Notes under the pieces: generated by a model
What the model was told of the DNA's origin: nothing
The model's input: the letters and a program-made list of their open reading frames with translations, nothing else
Databases searched by the model: none
Program-made: the position numbers and the translations under genes
Shown here: positions 60,362-64,000 of the stretch, in pieces
How positions within the stretch are numbered: position 1 is the first letter of the stretch
Layout of the letters: each line of letters begins with the position of its first letter
Origin: Cryobacterium flavum
GTDB taxonomy: Bacteria; Actinomycetota; Actinomycetes; Actinomycetales; Microbacteriaceae
DNA: 64,000 nt
NCBI RefSeq assembly: GCF_900103805.1
Contig: NZ_FNIB01000010.1
Coordinates: 49,694 to 113,693, forward strand
Direction: 5' to 3'

Positions 60362-61918
60362 ATGGCTGATACCACTGCTTCCGCTCTTATTCCCGCTGCT
60401 CTGACTCCACCCGTGCGCTCGAACGAGAACCGTTCGACCACACCGGGATCTACCGGCTTCAAATCGTTCATCGCGAGCGGCTGGGCCGATCGCACCGACG
60501 TGCTGCCGCCCGCCCGCGAACAGGCGCCCTTCGCCGCCGCCCGACGTGCGCGGCTCTCTGCCCAGTACCGCGGAGCGCGCCTGATCATTCCGGCCGGCCG
60601 ATTGAAGCAGCGCTCCAACGACACCGACTACGCCTTTCGTGCACACTCCGCCTTCGCGCACCTCACCGGCTGGGGCAGCGACAGCGAACCCGGCGCCGTT
60701 CTCGTGCTCGAACCGACGGATGCCGGCCACGACGCCACACTGTACTTTCGGGAACGAGCCGGCCGCGACTCCGACGAGTTCTACGCCAACCCCGACATCG
60801 GCGAATTCTGGATCGGCCCGCGCCCATCGGTGGCCCAGGTCGCGAGCGATCTGGCTCTCGATGTGCGCGGCATCGCCGAGCTCGCCGGAGTGCTGAACGC
60901 CGTCGACAGCGAAACCCTCGTGCTGCGGGAGGCCGACCCGACCTTCACCGAGCAGGTCGACGAAGCCCGCCTGCGCTTCGCCGCGGAACGGGTACTCGGC
61001 AGCAACGCCACCGATTCCCCGTTCAGCATCGAGATCAACGCCGAGCACGAGCCCGACGCCGGCTTGGCCCGCGACGTCTCCGAACTGCGCCTGGTGAAGG
61101 ATGCCTACGAGATTGCGCAGATGCGCCTCGCCGTCGCCGCGACCGCGCGCGGCTTCGACGATGTCATCGCCGACCTGCCGCGTTCGAGCCAGCACGCCCG
61201 CGGCGAGCGCCTGGTCGAGGGCGTCTTCAACACCCGGGCGCGCAGCGACGGCAACACGGTCGGCTACGACACCATCGCCGCGTCCGGCCCGCACGCCTGC
61301 ATCCTGCACTGGACCCGCAACGACGGCGTCGTCGCCCCCGGCGACCTGATTCTCATCGACGCCGGCGTTGAGCTCGACAGCTACTACACCGCCGACATCA
61401 CCCGCACCCTCCCGGTCAACGGCGTCTACACCGACGTTCAGCGTCTGGTCTACGAGACCGTTCGTGAAGCAGCGGATGCCGCCTTCGCCGTCGTTCTCCC
61501 CGGCGTGGTGTTTCGCGACGTGCACGCTGCGGCAATGAACGTCATCGCGCGCCGCACCGCCGAGTGGGGCATGCTTCCGGTCTCCGCCGACGAGGCCCTG
61601 CAGCCAGAGAACGGCCAGCACCGCCGCTACATGGTGCACGGCACCAGCCACCATCTCGGCATCGACGTGCACGACTGCGCGCAGGCCCGCCGCGACATGT
61701 ACATGGACGGCGTACTCGAACCGGGCATGGTCTTCACCATCGAACCCGGCCTGTACTTTCAGCCCGACGACCTCACCGTTCCGGCCGAATTCCGCGGCAT
61801 CGGCGTGCGCATCGAAGACGACATCCTGGTGACCGAGACCGGTGCCGAAAACCTCTCGGCCGCGATCCCCCGAACCGCCACCGAGGTAGAGGCGTGGTTG
61901 GCGGCGTCCAAGCGCTAA
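60362..61918 (+). CDS. pepP: Xaa-Pro aminopeptidase (aminopeptidase P)
   Basis: Removes N-terminal residues that precede proline. The 518-residue protein has the M24 creatinase/aminopeptidase-P fold. The N-terminal domain (about 50-245) contains FAHLTGWGSDSEPGAVLVLE. The C-terminal catalytic domain carries metal ligands in ILIDAGVELDSYYTADITRT (two Asp, near 334-346), HGTSHHLGIDVHD (near 425-437), VFTIEPGLYF (Glu, near 459) and GVRIEDDILVT (Glu, near 482). The start is ATG 60362. Single gene, ended by the 61925-61985 hairpin. Confidence 0.92.
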   Translation: MADTTASALIPAALTPPVRSNENRSTTPGSTGFKSFIASGWADRTDVLPPAREQAPFAAARRARLSAQYRGARLIIPAGRLKQRSNDTDYAFRAHSAFAHLTGWGSDSEPGAVLVLEPTDAGHDATLYFRERAGRDSDEFYANPDIGEFWIGPRPSVAQVASDLALDVRGIAELAGVLNAVDSETLVLREADPTFTEQVDEARLRFAAERVLGSNATDSPFSIEINAEHEPDAGLARDVSELRLVKDAYEIAQMRLAVAATARGFDDVIADLPRSSQHARGERLVEGVFNTRARSDGNTVGYDTIAASGPHACILHWTRNDGVVAPGDLILIDAGVELDSYYTADITRTLPVNGVYTDVQRLVYETVREAADAAFAVVLPGVVFRDVHAAAMNVIARRTAEWGMLPVSADEALQPENGQHRRYMVHGTSHHLGIDVHDCAQARRDMYMDGVLEPGMVFTIEPGLYFQPDDLTVPAEFRGIGVRIEDDILVTETGAENLSAAIPRTATEVEAWLAASKR

Positions 61919-61924
61919 CCGGTT

Positions 61925-61985
61925 CGCGAGAGCGCAAAAAGTGCCCGTTTGAGAATCTCAATCGGGCACTTTTTGCGCTCTCGCG
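61925..61985. terminator. Long perfect bidirectional terminator hairpin
   Basis: Arms of 23 bases each (61925-61947 and 61963-61985) are exact reverse complements, ending toward the loop in GTGCCCG/CGGGCAC. They contain AAAAA/TTTTT, so each strand supplies a T-run. The loop itself holds TTGAG/CTCAA. It separates pepP from the convergent general-stress gene. Confidence 0.85.
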
Positions 61986-61988
61986 TGA

Positions 61989-62504
61989 CTATTCAGAGGG
62001 GGTGACGGGTGCCGGGGGCTCGTCGCCCAGCAGGTTGCGGGCACGGTGTACCAATTCGGGATCGACGATGATCTGGTAACTGGTCGCGATGACCTGCATG
62101 GTCGAGGTGAAGTCACGCCGGCGCCGGTTGATGGCGTAGCTTGCGATCCCGAGCAGCATGCCGAACCCGGCGCCCATGATGAGGGCGGCGAACACGAACG
62201 GCAGGCTCGATCCGGTCGGCGAGAACAGAAAGAACAGGATGCCGAAGAAGATTCCGAGCCAGGCACCGGATGCCGCCCCCGCGAGCGCGACCCGGCCGTA
62301 GGTCAGTTTGCCGGTCACCCGCTCAACACTCTTGAGGTCGTTGCCCACGATCGAGAGCTGTTTCACCGGAAAATCGGCCTTCGCCAGCGTGTCGACGGCG
62401 GCCTGCGCGTCAGCGTACGTGCTGTAGGTGGCGAGCACCTCCCCGCGCGGCAACACGGGGGGCAGCACCGGGCGGCGTCGGGAGAAAAGGCTCTGGTTGC
62501 TCAT
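61989..62504 (-). CDS. General stress protein-like membrane protein (GSP17M-type)
   Basis: The 171-residue protein has a cytosolic N-terminal part with EVLATYSTYADAQAAVDTLAKADFPVKQLSIVGNDLKSVE (near residue 22-61), the repeated pattern of general stress protein 17M-like folds. Two close hydrophobic segments (ALAGAASGAWLGIFFGILFFL and LPFVFAALIMGAGFGMLLGI) lie near 73-122, before a basic linker. The biochemical role is unknown. It is divergent from the MgtE-N/CBS gene, which is often beside it in actinobacteria. Confidence 0.78.
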   Translation of the reverse strand: MSNQSLFSRRRPVLPPVLPRGEVLATYSTYADAQAAVDTLAKADFPVKQLSIVGNDLKSVERVTGKLTYGRVALAGAASGAWLGIFFGILFFLFSPTGSSLPFVFAALIMGAGFGMLLGIASYAINRRRRDFTSTMQVIATSYQIIVDPELVHRARNLLGDEPPAPVTPSE

Positions 62505-62601
62505 GGCCCCATTCTTTCATGACGGCCGGACTGCGGGGCTGAGTGGTCGTTCAGCGAAAATGAACCCTTCGTGCCGGGCCACGATTATCAGGCCAGTGGC
62601 C

Positions 62602-62613
62602 TACATTTATAGT
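62602..62613 (+). promoter_or_regulatory. Candidate -10 region (TACATT, TATAGT) for the MgtE-N/CBS gene
   Basis: TACATT (62602-62607) lies 6 bases before GTG 62614, and TATAGT (62608-62613) abuts it. The first would give a leaderless mRNA. There is no ribosome site. Confidence 0.4.
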
Positions 62614-63945
62614 GTGAGTGCCACCAGAGTTTTTGTTGCCCGACTGGCCGGGTGCACCGTTTTCGACCCCGCGGGCGACCGCGTGGGCAAGGTGCGCGAT
62701 GTTCTCGTGGTGTATCGAAAAAACGACCCGCCCAGCGTTGTCGGCCTGATCGTGGAGATACCGGGCAAACGGCGCGTGTTCGTGTCGATCAATCGGGTCA
62801 CCAGCATCGGCAGCGGCCAGATCATCACGACCGGCCTGATCAACGTGCGCCGCTACGAACAGCGCGGCGGCGAGGTGCGCGTCATCGCCGAATTACTCGG
62901 CCGCAAGGTGCTCTTCACCGACGGTTCCGGCGAAGCCACGATTGAAGACGTCGCGATCAAGGAGGGCACGGAGGCGGACTGGGCCATCAGCCAACTGTTC
63001 GTGCGCCGCCCCAAAACCAGCGCCTCACCGTTCGTCAAGGGCGTCACGACCTTCGCCACCTGGGCCGAGGTACGCGAAAAAGAAACCAAGGGCCAGGCGC
63101 AATCCGCCGAGCACCTCATCGCGACCTACTCCGACCTTAAGCCCGCCGACCTTGCCAACACCCTGCTCGACCTGCCGCGCGAGCGCATGTTCGAGGTAGC
63201 CGGTGAACTGCCGGACGATCGCCTCGCCGACGTGCTCGAAGAGATGCCCGAAACCGACCAGGTCGGCATTCTGACCAGCCTCGGCGACGCCCGCGCCGCC
63301 GACGTGCTCGACCAGATGCAGCCCGACGACGCCGCCGACCTCATCGCCCAGCTGCCAGAGGAGCGCGGCGAACAGCTGCTCGACCTGATGGAGCCCGAAG
63401 AAGCCGAAGACGTACGCTTTCTGCTCTCCTACGCCCCCGACACCGCGGGCGGGCTCATGACGACCGAACCGATCATTGTTTCAGCCGACGCCACCGTCGC
63501 CGAAGGACTCGCGCGCATCCGTCGGCACGACCTGGCCCCGGCGCTCGGCGCGGCGATCTGCGTGACCCTGCCGCCCTACGAAGCTCCCACCGGCCGATTC
63601 CTCGGCATGGTGCATTTTCAGCGGATGCTGCGCTACCCGCCCCACGAACGCCTCGGCACGCTGCTCGACGCCGGACTCGACCCGGTCACCGCCGACACGT
63701 CGGCCGCCGAAGTGAGCCGTATCCTGGCGAGCTACGACCTGGTGTCGGTGCCCGTGGTCGACGAGAACTACCGACTGGTCGGGGTGGTGACGATTGATGA
63801 CGTGCTCGACTACCTGCTGCCCGACGACTGGCGCAGCCACGACGGCAATGATGATGTGCGCCGCCGGGCCGCAGCCCGCAGCGAACTGAGAACCGGCAGC
63901 ATTCCACTGCCCGGAGCGCAAAGGACGACTCGTGGCCCACAATAA
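62614..63945 (+). CDS. MgtE N-domain/CBS protein with PRC-barrel-like N-terminus
   Basis: The 443-residue soluble protein lacks the membrane domain of true MgtE channels. The N-terminal part (about residues 1-130) is PRC-barrel-like with VFDPAGDRVGKVRDVLV and VSINRVTSIGSGQI. The MgtE intracellular domain (about 165-290) has LPDDRLADVLEEMPETDQVG and MQPDDAADLIAQLPEERGEQ. Two CBS domains end the protein (about 295-420, including DLVSVPVVDENYRLVGVVTIDDVLDYL). Likely a magnesium-sensing regulator; the partner is unknown. The 3' end lies in the first unit of a tandem duplication. Confidence 0.85.
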   Translation: MSATRVFVARLAGCTVFDPAGDRVGKVRDVLVVYRKNDPPSVVGLIVEIPGKRRVFVSINRVTSIGSGQIITTGLINVRRYEQRGGEVRVIAELLGRKVLFTDGSGEATIEDVAIKEGTEADWAISQLFVRRPKTSASPFVKGVTTFATWAEVREKETKGQAQSAEHLIATYSDLKPADLANTLLDLPRERMFEVAGELPDDRLADVLEEMPETDQVGILTSLGDARAADVLDQMQPDDAADLIAQLPEERGEQLLDLMEPEEAEDVRFLLSYAPDTAGGLMTTEPIIVSADATVAEGLARIRRHDLAPALGAAICVTLPPYEAPTGRFLGMVHFQRMLRYPPHERLGTLLDAGLDPVTADTSAAEVSRILASYDLVSVPVVDENYRLVGVVTIDDVLDYLLPDDWRSHDGNDDVRRRAAARSELRTGSIPLPGAQRTTRGPQ

Positions 63946-64000
63946 CCGCCGAACCGGCAGCATTACCATACCAATACTGCCCGGAGCGCAAAGGACGACT
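63890..64000. repeat. Tandem duplication at the window end
   Basis: A 14-base block and a 25-base block are present at 63890-63903 and 63906-63930 and again at 63951-63964 and 63976-64000. The blocks are separated by 2 and 11 bases. The copies are offset by 61 (first block) and 70 bases (second block). The 25-base block contains AAAGGA, a good ribosome-site sequence. The second copy continues past the window. Confidence 0.75.
63932..64000 (+). CDS. Possible start of the next gene, cut by window edge
   Basis: GTG 63932 follows AAAGGA at 6 bases and opens a frame (start VAHNNRRTGSITIPILPGAQ) to the window end, overlapping the MgtE-N/CBS stop. As the duplicated block recurs at 63976-64000 with its own AAAGGA, the genuine start may be just beyond the window. 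Product not recognisable from 23 codons. Confidence 0.25.
   Translation, partial: MAHNNRRTGSITIPILPGAQRTT

Noticed and set aside
60299..61672. Long minus-strand open frame (457 codons) opposite pepP
   Set aside because: Antisense artefact; the plus-strand frame carries the complete aminopeptidase P metal site.
1..64000. CRISPR arrays, prophage, toxin-antitoxin pairs, restriction-modification or other defence genes
   Set aside because: No repeat-spacer pattern, no phage, nuclease-toxin or methylase-like frame found on either strand.

Overview
This is a 64 kb chromosomal window from a high-GC Gram-positive bacterium, most probably of the Microbacteriaceae (order Micrococcales; Cryobacterium, Leifsonia or Salinibacterium-like). 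The reasons are the GC-rich codon use with frequent GTG starts, an AdnA/AdnB helicase-nuclease pair, a DUF3107 protein, a small conserved protein of the kind found in Microbacteriaceae (14607), and a gene order at 37-58 kb that I recall from Mycobacterium tuberculosis Rv3193c-Rv3211. I see no phage, plasmid, transposase or CRISPR array.

Layout. 1-1.6 kb: aconitase, cut by the window edge. 1.8-8.8 kb: cell-envelope glycan cluster, with a two-gene Wzm/Wzt (TagG/TagH)-type exporter on the plus strand and, on the minus strand, two family-2 glycosyltransferases, a CDP-alcohol phosphatidyltransferase and a TagF/TagB-like polymerase. 8.9-18.3 kb: housekeeping genes (HtrA protease, aminotransferase, Old Yellow Enzyme, alpha/beta hydrolase, nitrilase) and a lipid-linked mannose pair (membrane glycosyltransferase and polyprenol-phosphate mannose synthase). 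18.4-24.1 kb: NAD de novo synthesis, nrtR-nadA-nadB-nadC-cysteine desulfurase. 24.2-36.3 kb: a complete myo-inositol catabolic locus with a GntR regulator, an ABC importer, inositol dehydrogenase, iolE, iolD, iolB, iolA, an aldolase candidate and iolC. Three sites of one operator type link the regulator to both catabolic transcription units. 36.65 kb: initiator tRNA-fMet with a strong terminator. 37-58 kb: the actinobacterial core block (UPF0182, PDZ/Lon protease, DUF2342 protein, E1-like protein, UvrD2, NudC, phosphotransferase, AdnB, AdnA, DUF3107, ferritin-like protein, RhlE) with an alcohol dehydrogenase inside it. 58-64 kb: PHP phosphoesterase, exo/endonuclease-fold protein, Xaa-Pro aminopeptidase, general stress protein and an MgtE-N/CBS protein.

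How the parts fit. The inositol locus reads as a full route from uptake through dehydrogenation, dehydration, ring opening, isomerisation, phosphorylation and aldol cleavage to acetyl-CoA. Its iolA reading frame is broken by a UGA 17 codons before what looks like the native C-terminus. The NAD operon carries its own Nudix-type repressor, and its control DNA is rich in inverted repeats. AdnAB and UvrD2 form a DNA-repair helicase neighbourhood.

The most unusual signals are the iolA UGA with a conserved-looking tail, the matched operators of the inositol regulon, a short reading frame overlapping the nrtR operator, an in-frame repeat element inside nadB, a 90-bp element with perfect 16-bp inverted ends, a strongly over-represented GCATCCG/CGGATGC word, and a recurrent TANNNT-N6-8-start arrangement suggesting many leaderless mRNAs. 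I found no clearly novel multi-gene defence or biosynthetic system; most of the window is ordinary actinobacterial chromosome.
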